A DNA stretch of 64,000 nucleotides from Eulemur rufifrons (taxonomy: Eukaryota > Chordata > Mammalia > Primates > Lemuridae), in the NCBI RefSeq assembly GCF_041146395.1, contig NC_091001.1, positions 103,748,965 to 103,812,964 of the forward strand, written 5' to 3'. The position numbers and the translations under genes are program-made. How positions within the stretch are numbered: position 1 is the first letter of the stretch; each line of letters opens with the position of its first letter. Below are positions 33,339 to 44,520 of the stretch, in pieces. The notes below the pieces were generated by a model. The model made no database searches. It had not been told where the DNA came from and saw only the letters and a list, made by a program, of their open reading frames with translations.

Positions 33339-36300
33339 TTCTGTAGCCTGGGTAGAAGGCACACAGAGTAGATGGGTGTGGGGGTCTGAACTTTGCCAGG
33401 TCAGAGGGAAGCTGGCACTGTGCAGCCAGGTGGGACTCAGACTGACAATTCACACCCATCTCTCCAAGGGATCCCAGATGCCAAGGGAGCTACACAAGCC
33501 AGCCCTGAAATGACTGAACCTGTATGCCCACCCCCGACTCCACCCCCACCCCAGTTCCACACCCACCCACCAGCGGCCTCTGCTGTATGACACACAGAAG
33601 ACTGCGAATGCTCCCTACCTCCTCTGTTAGCAGGACAGAGCACACAGTACTGACAGGGCCAGGAAAGGGATGAAGAGAGCAGAACTGTCCCTTTGTGCTC
33701 TCACACACCTGCAACCAATATTTCTGGAAGAACATAAAAGGAACTGGTCTCATTGAATGGGCAGGACTCAGTAGGATAAGCTGGGGAATTATTTTTTTCT
33801 CTCCATTGTCCCCTCCATCTGCCCTGTGGGTGAGGTCTTTCCCTGTCCCTGGATGAAAACTCAGGCAGATCACAAAGCTTTTCTGGTCACATTCACAGAA
33901 AGAAGTGCCCTCTGGTCACTTTCACACATGAAAACAGTCTCATTTTGATCATTAAAAAGCTCATCCCAAGTACTAATGAAAACATCAAATTCTTATCCAT
34001 GTTTGATATGTCCTTGTGTCCCTGTGCAGATCTGACCCAGACTTAGAAACCTTAACTGGGTGAAGAAGGGCCATAGACATATACATACAACATATACACA
34101 CACATATACATATATGTCCACACGTGTATGTACCTGTGTGTATGTCTGAAGAAGGGTCACAATTGCCTTATGTGGATATAGATATAGATGCACATATGTT
34201 TTGTTTTATTGTGTTCACTCCTCCAGCTCTTCCACCTCCCACAGGCTGCTATCCGGGTCCACTGGGGTTGGAGGCCCTGGAGAGGAGAGAGGCAGCAGGA
34301 AAGGTCTTAGCGGGCTGTGACCTGGTGCTGAGCCCTCTGTGCATGGCAAGTGCCCCTCCCTCTTTGGTGGGATGCTGTGTGGCTTCTTAGTGATTCCCCA
34401 GCTGAAGACCTCCACCCGCGGTTCTCTAGATGTGGGAGATGCCTCTGTCCCTACCACTGTGCTGGGCCATACAGTCCCCACCTCCACCACCTGGCATTGT
34501 CCCTGCACGTAGATATTCCAAAGGACTCCAGCTTCTCCATCCCATGAGTCCTGCTGGAGCCTTGGCAAGTTCCACCACCTGCGCCGCTGCCAGGGTGGGG
34601 AGCAGCCTGCTCCCGGGCAGTCTCGGCTTTCTCACCCCTGCTGCTTCAGGGACAGACTGTCACCTTTGCTCTTAGCTTCTCAGGCATGTTACAGACCCTA
34701 GGCCCTTCCTGTCCCTCAAACCTCAGGGAACACAAATAAAGTTCGTCAATTAGACCCTGAAGCCGAAGGCTCTCACTTGAGGGGAGGGAAATTTGCCCCC
34801 TTTCCTCTCTCTGGGGCAAGTGGGGAGGGTGATGTTTGCTGCTCTCTGACAACTCTCTCCACCCTTGCACGTGCCCAGAGCAAGTCTTCCCAGGGACTGG
34901 GGGCTGGCACTGGCCTGCCTTGGCAGAAGTGGTTTCACTCTCTCTCAGCACGCCCTGCATGGTGATCTCACACCTGGTTTTAGGGGGAGAGGTATTCTGC
35001 TCCTACAGTACTGCTATCAGCCTGGGACCTCTGCTAAAATGGACAAAGACCCATTTTAGCATTGTGTTCATCAGCATCAATACCTTATTCACCATAACTT
35101 CCTTTAGATGCTATAAGATTTAAGAAAAAACCATCCATGTACTATTTATTTTTAAATAAAACAAAGAAAAATAATCTTTATAAAGAATAAGCATTACAAG
35201 GCCAAAAGCTTTGGATGCAACTGTAATTTTTTTTAATTTTAAGTAAATTTAAAACAGTAAACTTTTGAAAAGATAAATGCAAAAAGTTTCAACATGCAGG
35301 AAAAAAAACTGTATTTACTATGTAAAAAAAACTCACAAAATACAAAGGAGAAACCATCTGTGATGTTCAAGTTATGGTTTTTTATCTTAATATTTTCTGA
35401 AGATGGAAGAATTTTATTTTGTAGGTTTCGTAAAGTAGATAGTTTATTTTCTCATTTTTGTACTTATTAGAAGTCTCTAAATTTTGTTACTCAATAAAAT
35501 TTTCTTTTCTTATAACCAGAAAATCTAGGTTGCAAAATGTCCATGGCTTGAGACAGAGCCCAGGCTACTGCTATCACCCAAGGGACATATCAGAATATGT
35601 AGGCCAGAGCCAGTCAGCCAAGATTGGCTTCATTCTGAAATGATGATGCGTGACAAGACGGTGCCCTCTCCCACTGGGCCTGCAGGCAGATGTCTGCTCC
35701 CCTCTGCCGTGACAGAGCGTCGGTGCAGCTCCTGTGGAACATCTAACTGAATACCCCTGGGCCGTATGTGCAGATCATGAACAAATTAACGTCTGATTCA
35801 GACTCAGTGACGACTCTTTCAAGCTGGGGAACTTTGTCACAAGATGATGATCAGGGCTTTGGTGAAATTCCATTTAAACTGTTCTCACCAAAACATTGAG
35901 CAGGAAAAGTTCTACCAAACCTGATCTGGGAAGGAATATCTTTATATAAGGTTAGTTACAACCTCCTTCTAGGAAGAAATTAGAATTTCCGGTAAATGGT
36001 TAAATAATTTTCTGGTAAACTTTCATAGGACTGAGAACCAAATGATCTTTAACCAAGAATTCTTTTTTCTTCAATCTAGTTTGACAATAACTAGCTAACC
36101 ACTTACATGTTCCAAACCTCTTTCAACAGGGTTACTAGAGGTCTCCACTCTTTCAGCAAATTCTCTGAAATAAAAATATAAAGCTCACAACCTAAGTGTT
36201 CAGAAACTCTATTTAACCAGCTTTAACCTTTTCGTAAGGTTCTCTCTGAATCACGTTCACGTGACATGCTTTCAGTGCGGAGAAGAACTGGTGTAACTGC

Positions 36301-37084
36301 TGTACCAAGGAAGCGACCTCCATTTTGGTGGAGAAGCGCAGTGATTGGGTAACTGAGGGGTAAACAGGACAGAGACAGAAGAGGAGGAAACAGAAGAAGA
36401 AAGTTTAGGAAAAGGAAAGAGAAGGAACAAATTGTTCCTATTCCCAGGAAACCCTGGAACCCTCTTTTTTGCAGAGGTTCTTAATCCTTATAGAGGGGAA
36501 TGGAGTGAGCAAGGAGGGAAGGATGAAGAAATCTGATGAGTCCCCCGAGTCAGATCACACCGGGCCCTAGAAGCCTGCGAGGGCCTGGGACTTTCCTCAG
36601 CTCCTGGGCAGAGAAGAAGCCGCAGAGAGGCAAGCGTGGACACAGGGAGACCAGGTAGCAGGCAGAGGAACAGCCCGTGAGGGCGCGACAGTGGCTGGAC
36701 CCAGAGACTGCATCAGAGGCAGGGAGACGGGACCACCTGCGGTTCTATTTTCAACTCGGAGACACCAGCCATATAATTTAAACTCAGGAGCTACAGGAGT
36801 GGAGCAAGGGCTTTTCTCCCGGAGTTTCAGGGCCACTTCATTGTTGAGATAACATTCAACTCTCCTAACAAACTAGCCGGCCCTGCACAGTAAGCACCAT
36901 GTAGGAATGAAATACTGTTTCTTCTTTACTTTGCTTGTTTTTTTTTTATGTTTGTTTTATTTTCACTTCAAAGACTCTTTCATCATTTGTCCCCTGGCAT
37001 AATTTCGTCTCTTTCTTAATAAGGTTTCAAATCACTCTTTGCAGGAATAATAACGACAAAAACAACAACCCTTAACAAAAACTG
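33339..37084. other. Unassigned 3.7-kb region
   Basis: Mixed base composition, no reliable repeat call and no gene. C/A-rich patch at 33520-33570. G/C-rich stretch 34215-34980 has several overlapping chance frames on both strands but no protein I recognise. 35120-35480 is A/T-rich. Around 36620-36730 the sequence weakly resembles antisense L2. Confidence 0.4.
34076..34145. repeat. (CATA)n/(CA)n low-complexity sequence
   Basis: Imperfect ACATATAC-type words with CACACA and TGTGTG patches. Confidence 0.7.
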
Positions 37085-37290
37085 CGGGCCAGGTGCTCTT
37101 GTAAGCAGCATCAGTAACCCAGCAGCCAGGTACTATTAGGATCCTCACCCTACAAAGAGCAAATGGGCACAGACAGTTAAAGAACTTGTATAACGTCAGA
37201 GATCTATTGACGGAGTACTAGGGGTCAAAGCCAATCCCTGAACCTCAGGGCCCTGTCACCTTCCAACACAAACCTGCCTGTGTCTGCATA
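37085..37290 (-). mobile_element. MIR SINE
   Basis: Antisense MIR: 'gcagccaggtactattagga', 'agagcaaatgggcacagaca', 'gttaaagaacttgtataac', then the decayed 3'-side with 'ggggtcaaagccaatccc'. Confidence 0.75.
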
Positions 37291-38349
37291 CTTGTAATCA
37301 TGAAGAGGTCAAATTATAAATTGAAAAAGTATAAACAAGCTCTAGTTTTAACACAATAAGGGATAGCTTGATAGACAAAACTACAATGTGAATTTCAGTC
37401 TTCAATCTGTTTCTGGAAATATTTCTTTTTCAACTGCCTTTTTTTTTTTTTTTTTTGTATTTATCCCTGTCACATTCTAAATTTAAAAGACTCGAAGGTG
37501 CCCAGGTTCTTTTCTGATCTGAGAGCACCCACCAGAACCTGTTTGACCATTGTTAACAGCTCCGGGGTCTTAGCCCTCTGGAAGGTAGTGGGGACAGTTA
37601 CTTTATTTGGGGTCAGGGCCCAAAGAAAGACATCATAATCCCATCTTTGCAGTGTTGCCACCAAGAACTTACAGCCCACACCTGTGCACCCAGAAGCCCG
37701 GCCCCCAGCAGGAAGCTGAGCCCGACGTGGAGCCGGCCGATGGCTGGTGGGAGGACTTCAGACACCAACGCGATCACTTAAGGCAATAATTTGCTATGCT
37801 GAGGGCAGCTGCTACCCATGCATGGTGCCGTGGGGTGGAAATCAAAACAAAACTAGAAAGAACAACACTGGATTTGAGAGTCAAACAGACTCTCAGATGT
37901 TGGTTGCATCACGTCCAAGGGAACCACGGAGAGGCGCGTCAGCCATGTGGCACTGCACAGGGTGGCCTCGGCAAGGAAGAGGCAGAGACGCCGAACAGGG
38001 TGCAAGTCATGGCCCTGATTATAATCCTGGTCCCTCGGCAGCTCCCTGAGACCATCAGTGCAGGAGGCCACTGCTACATGTTGCAGATGAACAGCCTGAG
38101 GCCTTGAAAGATGACAGGAGATTTAGTCTTATTTACTGATGTTGGCTAAAGGAAACGACCAAGTAACCAAATCATCCTTTTTTCTTCATTCATGTCTCCT
38201 CCAGCCCAGCCCTCCTACCTCAGGCTTATCTTGCTCCCTAATGGGATCCCCTCTCTCCTGAGTGTCCCCATTCAAAGAGTAATGCACATCACTGCCAAAG
38301 ACCCTAAGAGACTGGGACCAATGCTATTAGTAGCAGGCCTGAGAAAATA
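37291..38349. other. Unassigned unique sequence with an 18-T run
   Basis: Poly(T) at 37439-37456 without a recognisable retroposon beside it. No gene found. Confidence 0.45.
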
Positions 38350-38600
38350 CCCGGGAATGATATCTACTATTTGCAGGGTAGTTATGTAGAGTCTTCCATT
38401 GTTATGCGATTTTTTTACATATATTATTTATTCATAACAAAATCCTATGCAGTATGTACTATTAGCGCCATTTTGCAGATAAAGAAACTGAGGCATAGGG
38501 ATACTGAATGAGTTGTGCAAAGTCGCACTGCTACTAAGTGGTAGAGTGAGTCTCTGCATGTAGACAGCTGGTTCCAGATCTGGACTCTCCATCACTGTGT
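38350..38600 (-). mobile_element. MIR SINE
   Basis: 'gcgccattttgcagataaag', 'aaactgaggcatagggat', 'gtgcaaagtcgcactgctac', 'gctggttccagatctggac' give a clear antisense MIR. Confidence 0.88.
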
Positions 38601-38829
38601 CTCTAAATGTAGGATCTACTTTCTGGTGAATTTAAAAGAAACACAGTTGGTTGGAAAGCAAGGTGGTTGGCTCAGTGACAGAGACACAAAGATGTTCACA
38701 CCAGGGCCCAGAGGAGGGACACCTCCCCCGACTTAGTGGGTGAGGAAGGACTTTCTGGAGGAGACAAGGTGGCATCACGGCAGGAGTTCTTAAGCAGTGA
38801 CGCACACGAGACTCACCTGAGGTATAAAT

Positions 38830-39270
38830 AAGGTCATGCCACTGTCTTACTTAAGCCTTCTAGTGACTGCCACTGCAAGCAGCGTACAAACCCAGCTCAC
38901 ACCGATCAGCCTCCCCTGACTTCTCTGTTCCCATCATGTTGCTCCTCCCTCGTCCACTAGTCGACCACCTCTCTTGCCTTTCTGCCCCCTGGACCTGCCA
39001 GCCTTTTTCCAGGCTCAGGGCCTTTGCACTCACTGCTCCTCCCGCTTGCAGTGTTCTCCCCTCCTAAGTGTCCCTCTCTCATCCCCCTCGGCAGCTCAGC
39101 GCTCTTCAGAGCAGCCCTGCTCAGGCCTCAATCGCAGTCACTCTTTCTCGTGTTGCCCTACTCAGCATCTTCAAAGCACTTGCTAGGACCTGAAACTCTC
39201 TCCCCATCATCTGTGCACCTCTCTGTTTGTCTGTCTGTCTCCTCCGCTGCAGTGTAAGCGCCCGAGGCAG
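38830..39270 (+). mobile_element. L2 LINE 3' region
   Basis: Sense L2: 'catgttgctcctccctcgt', 'ggctcagggcctttgcactc', 'actgctcctcccgcttgcag', 'cagtcactctttctcgtg'. Both frames that cross it are chance. Confidence 0.8.
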
Positions 39271-39555
39271 GGCCGTGCTGTGCAGGCTGCAACCAGGTCC
39301 AGGTCGGGCCCATCCAGCCCTGGGTGAAGGCTGCTGCCCGGGAGCGCCAGCAGGGTGATGTCCAACCGCTCGGGGAAGACCCCCTGGAGGACAGAGGACT
39401 GGCGCGGGGACCCAGTTGACAGAAACTTGGAAAAGAGGAAGGAGAGTCATACTGGAGTGGAGGCTGCTGCTCTTTTCTTCTAAAGCAGCAATTCAATTTT
39501 TTTTTTAAAGTACATCACTGTGAGGTGTTCTGAGGTGCTAGAATGAATGAGCATC

Positions 39556-39735
39556 AGCAAGGAGCCCGGAAACCTGCGTCTCGTCCTGCCTCGCCACCCA
39601 GTTTATTGCAAGACATTGGCAAACTCCCCTCCTCTCTCTCAACCGCAGTTTGCCCATCTGAGAAACCAGTGGGTGGGACTTTCTTGGTCTCTAAGCCACC
39701 TTTCAGCATCCTTGCCCAGTCACTGCCTCTGGCTG
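39556..39735 (+). mobile_element. MIR SINE (MIRb/MIRc-like)
   Basis: 'aggagcccggaaacctgcgt', 'ttgcaagacattggcaaact', 'ccgcagtttgcccatctgag', and the tail 'ggtctctaagccacctttca'. Confidence 0.75.
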
Positions 39736-40409
39736 TGGGCACACACACTCAGCCCTGCCACCATGGAACAGGTGTCTCAGGGGCAGCGGGGCCTATTCTG
39801 AGCCTCACCTGGGACGTGAACCCTGCAGGAAGCCAGCGCACTCCCTGCGTCTCTGGTCTGAGAGTGTGGCTACAACTCCATGTGGCCACCAGGTGGCGCC
39901 CCGCTCCAACGTACTGTGCGTGCACTGGAAGGTCGTTTGAACGCCCTTGGAGCTCAACCACTTGCAAAAAAACAACCGTGGCTGATGTTTAGTAAATATG
40001 CTGGGGTGCTGGCTCCCCGGGGATGAGAAGGCATTGACACATAACTGGATACAGAGAAAAAGTGAAACGTGGGAAAAGAGCTGAGGAGAGCCCTTCTCTC
40101 GGGAGGAGGTGGGCAGGTGGGAGCTGGGACTCCCCCTCCGGGCTCAGTCTGGCCTCCGTGGTCCCCACGTCCCCACCCACGCCCCCTCGGCCCCACCGTT
40201 ACCCCATGCAGCCTCCTCCCACAGCTGTGAACTCAGGGCCATGAGGATGTTGCAATCCTCATTTCTGGAGAAAACACAAGACAGTTGTTTCCCTGACCCA
40301 GGGGCTTTGGCCTGTGGGCCCTGCAGCTGTCTCCACATGGGGCAGAGCAGGCCGGGCTGGAGAGAGCACTGAACAGGGACCACCTCAACTGAGATTCGTT
40401 CTCGTTCTC
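39736..40409. other. Unassigned G/C-rich unique sequence
   Basis: Contains the CTCF motif annotated separately. Several overlapping open frames are consistent with G/C-rich chance frames. Confidence 0.45.
39882..39900 (+). promoter_or_regulatory. CTCF binding motif (near consensus)
   Basis: The sequence around 39883-39900 reads TGGCCACCAGGTGGCGCC. From memory the CTCF consensus is TGGCCACCAGGGGGCGC, so the 14-bp core CCACCAGGTGGCGC at 39886-39899 fits all strongly constrained positions. The motif is on the plus strand. It lies outside any repeat I recognise. CTCF binding defines loop anchors and insulators, and orientation matters for loop direction. Confidence 0.7.
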
Positions 40410-40830
40410 TGACAAATTCAACAAACATCCCCTGAACCCTTCATCTGTGCCAGGCCTCCCTGAGACAGCGCTGACCCGGCCTCCAGGAATCTCCCGTCCA
40501 GCAGGCAGGCAGATGGATAGATACACAGAGAGGGGGGACAGGGCTCTGCAGATGACGGAACACCTGGTCTACCGAGGGGAGAGCAGCTCACCCTAACTCC
40601 ACTAGGGGCACGGGCTGTGCAGGAAAGGCTCACGGAGCAGTCGTGGACTGACACTGCCGGAAGCCACCAGGAAGATGAGGCTCCAGGCAGGGGGAAAGTA
40701 GGAGCAGAGGGGGCCAGAAGAGAGCCTGGTGTGGAGGGCTGGAAGGGTGCTGGCATACCTGGGCTTCGGTTTTAAGGGAAGAGGCAGGTAGCAGACAAGA
40801 CCTGCATGTGAGCAGCTCATCATGCGAGGG
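40410..40830 (-). mobile_element. L2 LINE 3' region, antisense
   Basis: 'aattcaacaaacatcccctg', 'catctgtgccaggcctccct', 'caggaatctcccgtccagc', followed by the purine-rich continuation. The left end is clear and the right end is uncertain. Confidence 0.65.
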
Positions 40831-41985
40831 CCACGCGTGGCCGGGCAGGGCTTTCACAGCTGACCGGAGCGGTTGGACAGTTGAGCAGAATGGCCACGGC
40901 TGTGGCTGGATGCTGGGGTTGTGGGCGGGCTGCGTGGGGCCAGCCCCAAGCCGGGCTCACAGGTGGGAGCTTTGCAGCAAGGTGGTGAAATCTGGCTCAG
41001 GGCTGGGGGCTCAGACAGAAAGGAGGCAGTGAAGGGAGATCGCCGCCTGGCAGCAATGTCGGCCATAGAAAAATAAGCCCCCATAGTGGGTCCAAATCTT
41101 CCTTTTGATAAAGCCACAGGAGAGGAATCCTCGAGATGTAATTTATGTGTAAATCAGCTTGTGTTTTCACTGGCTAACAGCAGAGGATATTTGAAGATCT
41201 TGTCATCCTCGTTCTTTGCTCACTGATTTTTTTTCTGATGAAACTGTTTGAAAATCCCAAGTTTAATATGACTCAGGATTGTCCAAACCTCAGCTCTATG
41301 TGTAGCGTCATTTCCCATTTCTCAGGAGTAGCGTGGCCTCAACAAAGTACCAAAAACAAACAGATGAGATGAAGCCAGAATCAAAAGGCAGAAAAAATGT
41401 GATTATGAAGCAGCGTGGGTCATGGGACCAGTTTCCCTTCACAGTTGTTTCTACTTACTGTTTACATCAATTCTGCAAGCAGTGAGGATCGCTCCCCTCC
41501 CGCCCACACTCGCCCTAACCAGAGGCAGCTCGGACGCAGGGAGGCAAGCCAACGCCTGGACACTTTGGAAGGGCTCCTTCCAAGTCCCTTTGCTCTGCGT
41601 CTGCTGGATCCATCTGGGCCTGAGCTCTTTATAAGACCACTGCATGGGCAATGGCTGCGCCTCCGCCAGCAGAGCCCTTCTGGGAGGGAGGGCAGTGCCC
41701 GTCCTGCAGGATGGATGGTGATACCCACCCCTCTCTGCAGCTCCATCGGACGTGGCCACATCCACAGCTCAGGAAGGGACAAAGAGCTGAGCCTGGCCCC
41801 TGACACCTGGCTCTGTTCTTGGCAGGACCCCAGAGGTATCCATGGGTAACATGCCACTGAAAAAAGCCCCCCAAAACTAGGTGACAAGAAAAGGGGAATA
41901 TGGTCTTTGAAAAGCATGAATAGGGAACTAGTCTGAGCCCCAGGGGCTTCCCTGTCATGGGCTGGGAGCCAAGCCTGTCGCCCGG
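40831..41985. other. Unassigned; G/C-rich then mixed
   Basis: No recognised element. Frames of 125-151 codons overlap on both strands near 41415-42006 and resemble no protein I know. Confidence 0.4.
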
Positions 41986-41989
41986 TAGT

Positions 41990-42145
41990 CCTGAATGGAT
42001 TGCCACCCAGCCGTGCAGACGTCAGCCTGTTACTTACATTCTCTGAGGCTTGGGCTGGTTTTTACCCATGCCCCCATGCAAGTGAGGGGGTTTAAGTGGA
42101 TGGTCTCTAAACTCCTTCTAGCATAGGATTCTCTGATTCCCTGAG
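41990..42145 (+). mobile_element. MIR SINE (MIRc/MIR3-like)
   Basis: 'acattctctgaggcttgggc', then 'ggatggtctctaaactcctt' and 'ctagcataggattctctgat', the characteristic MIRc tail. Confidence 0.62.
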
Positions 42146-42689
42146 GAATATTACAACTTACTGATTCAGTGTGATTGTTGGGCTGAGGACAGGTCAGGTT
42201 CTGATCAGCACATCAGTGAGCGTGCAGGGCCTCTCCCGACAGTCTTCTCAGTCCGGCTCGGGAGGACAGAGGGCGGGACAGTCCTGAGCCTATCTATACC
42301 AGGAGTGATTTAACCAGGGGTCACACGACTGGACCCCAGAACTCTGGAATTCTAAGTTCCAGAAGGAACCAGAACACTCAACGCTCACCATGGCAGGAGA
42401 CTAACACCTGGGGCAAGTGGTCACAGGTGGTGCAGCTCTGTGAGGTTGGAGGACAACTTGTGAGTGGTGAGAGGTGACCCTGGGGAGAGAAGCACTGAGC
42501 AGCCCGGGAAAAGCCTGCACATTAAGGAGGGGAGAGCTTCTCCTCAAAGGGGTGTGACTGAGGAAATGTAAGTGGGAGAGACAGGGAAATACCTGCTCCT
42601 TAGGATCCTGGCTCCAGCTGAAATGTGGGGCAGACTGGTACAAGTGGGATCAGATACAGGCTCCCTCTGTAGCCCACATGAGACGGCTG
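42146..42689. other. Unassigned unique sequence
   Basis: No repeat or gene recognised. Confidence 0.45.
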
Positions 42690-42905
42690 GTAGTGACAAC
42701 TGATGCTTTTAGACCACTTACTGTGCTAACAACACACCATCTTAAGTGTTTTGCATCTATTACCTGTTTACCTTTTAACAACCTATGTTGGCGCAATTAT
42801 TAAAGGACAAGGAGACTAAACACTGCAATGTTAAATAACTAGCTGAACTGAAAGCTGGCCACCCAGGATCACTAACTCCAGAGCTCAGCCCTTGGACCTG
42901 GAGCT
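42690..42905 (-). mobile_element. MIR SINE
   Basis: 'ccacttactgtgctaacaac', 'catcttaagtgttttgcatc', 'aacaacctatgttggcgca', 'gacaaggagactaaacac', 'actaactccagagctcag' follow the antisense MIR order. Confidence 0.78.
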
Positions 42906-43039
42906 GTGACATAAAGGTGGGAACAAGACAGTCCGGCTGCAGAGAGCAGATGAACCTGAGCATTCTACAGCCTTATGTGAGGAATCAATGCTGGGAAATC
43001 ATAAATCTTCAGTAAGGGGGTGGAGGAATTGCCCCCGAG

Positions 43040-44010
43040 CACACATGTGGGGACAAAGAAAAGAGGATTCGGGCAAAAGAGACATGTCACATTAGGGCCA
43101 GGAGAAGAACAAGGAGCTTATAAAAATCCTGAGAAGAAATGGTGCAAGTGGCTTGAGACTAACCCAGGAGTGACACAAAGGAAGAGAGGGGACCAGGAAC
43201 AAAGGAGTGAACATGGTGACAAAAGCCACAGAGCGGCCAGTGGGAGACGTCGGGAGAAGTGGCTGCAGGATTTAGCTCCACTGAGACATCTGGAACCTTA
43301 GTGAGCACGGTTTCAGATGAGGGTTGGGGCGAAGCCCACGTGGTGTAGACAGAGGGAAGAGAGGCGGGTGTGTACAGAGGTGGACAAAAGATGGACATAC
43401 TTGGAGCTGAAGGCAGGGAAAAGGTTCAAAGGACAGCCAAAGAGAGCGCAGCGGGCGGGCGAGGAAAGTGCAGGCGTGAGCGAGGGAATCGGATGTCAGG
43501 CAGAGGTTCTAGACTTGCGGCACCAGAAGAACAAGGTTTTCTTCTGGCTGCAGAGAGGGAGTGTTAGAAGGGTGGGGACGGGTGTAAGCAGTCTGTAGGT
43601 GTGAAGGCAGGAAGCAGAGAAAGACGGTATCGGTGCCACCTCTCTCCCCTGTGCAGTAGGGAGAAGGAGGTCTGCGGGAGGGGGTGGGAAGCGGTGGGTG
43701 GGAACTCTGAGAATCGAATCGTCAAGAAGGTTTTAAATAGCTACTATGGCTAAGAAAGTTGACTCCGGAAGCAGATTGCTTGTCAGCGCCTGGCTGAGAC
43801 GGCGCGTGTGCCCAGGCTGCAATCTGCACAGTGTGTGAATCTCCCCAGCGGTCCCTGTGGCTCAGACAGTGACACCAGCGCAGTGTCAGGGATCCTGCGG
43901 AAAATACGACAAAAAGATGACAAGGAAGAGACTTGAGGACATGACAAAGAAGGTTGCTGAGATGGGCCCTAAAGCCGGGTTGAGGTAGGAAGGCAGGAAG
44001 GGCAGAGTGG
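43040..44010 (-). mobile_element. Possible antisense L2/CR1-type LINE (very old)
   Basis: Purine-rich sequence with 'ttttaaatagctactatggc' and 'gaaggttgctgagatgggcc' recalls the upstream part of antisense L2/L3 copies. A minus-strand frame of 178 codons starting near 44258 overlaps it and is probably accidental. Low certainty. Confidence 0.3.
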
Positions 44011-44189
44011 GCTTGACACGGGGTTGTGGCAGCACCAGGGCCCTGGTGGGTTCCCTGCAGGCAGGGGTGAGGCTGGGGAGAGAGGGAGCTCTGGAGGCCG
44101 TGGGCTGAGAGCTGTGTGTGCAAACTATGCATCAAGGATGGCCACAACCAAGTGTGACAAGCTGTGGCCCCACAGAGCAGGGAGGATGC

Positions 44190-44520
44190 TGTCCTAGCCA
44201 GGTTTCCTAGAAGCAGAGCCCGAGACCAGCTCGCAGGTGAGAGTGATTTGCAGAGCAAGTGCTCTCAGGGAAGAAAGTAGGCACGTGTGTGGTCTTGCCT
44301 GGACACTCGCGTCAGCCCGGCCCAAGGGCTCTCTGGACCACAGATTGTGTCTTGAAATTGGCACACCTGGCACTGAGGCCAGGGCCAGCCTTTGGTAGCC
44401 CTTGCCAGTCCTCCGGTGGCCCTGTTTGGTCAAAGGAATTTCCAGAGAGAAAGGGCAGCTGTGAGCAGTCGGCGGCCCACCTGTACACACTTAGGGACTG
44501 TCACCCAGTGTAAATGGGGG
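44190..44520. mobile_element. Possible LTR fragment
   Basis: 'aggtttcctagaagcagagc' and 'gcaggtgagagtgatttgca' resemble a common MaLR/ERV LTR start. Family not identified. Confidence 0.3.

Noticed and set aside
39271..39470. Possible CpG island near 39.3 kb, also 43.43-43.50 kb
   Set aside because: CpG density is raised only locally; neither patch reaches the usual length and ratio by eye.
43722..44258. 178-codon minus-strand frame
   Set aside because: It lies in G/C-rich, probably repeat-derived sequence; composition is low-information (Ser, His, Leu, Pro) and no domain is visible.
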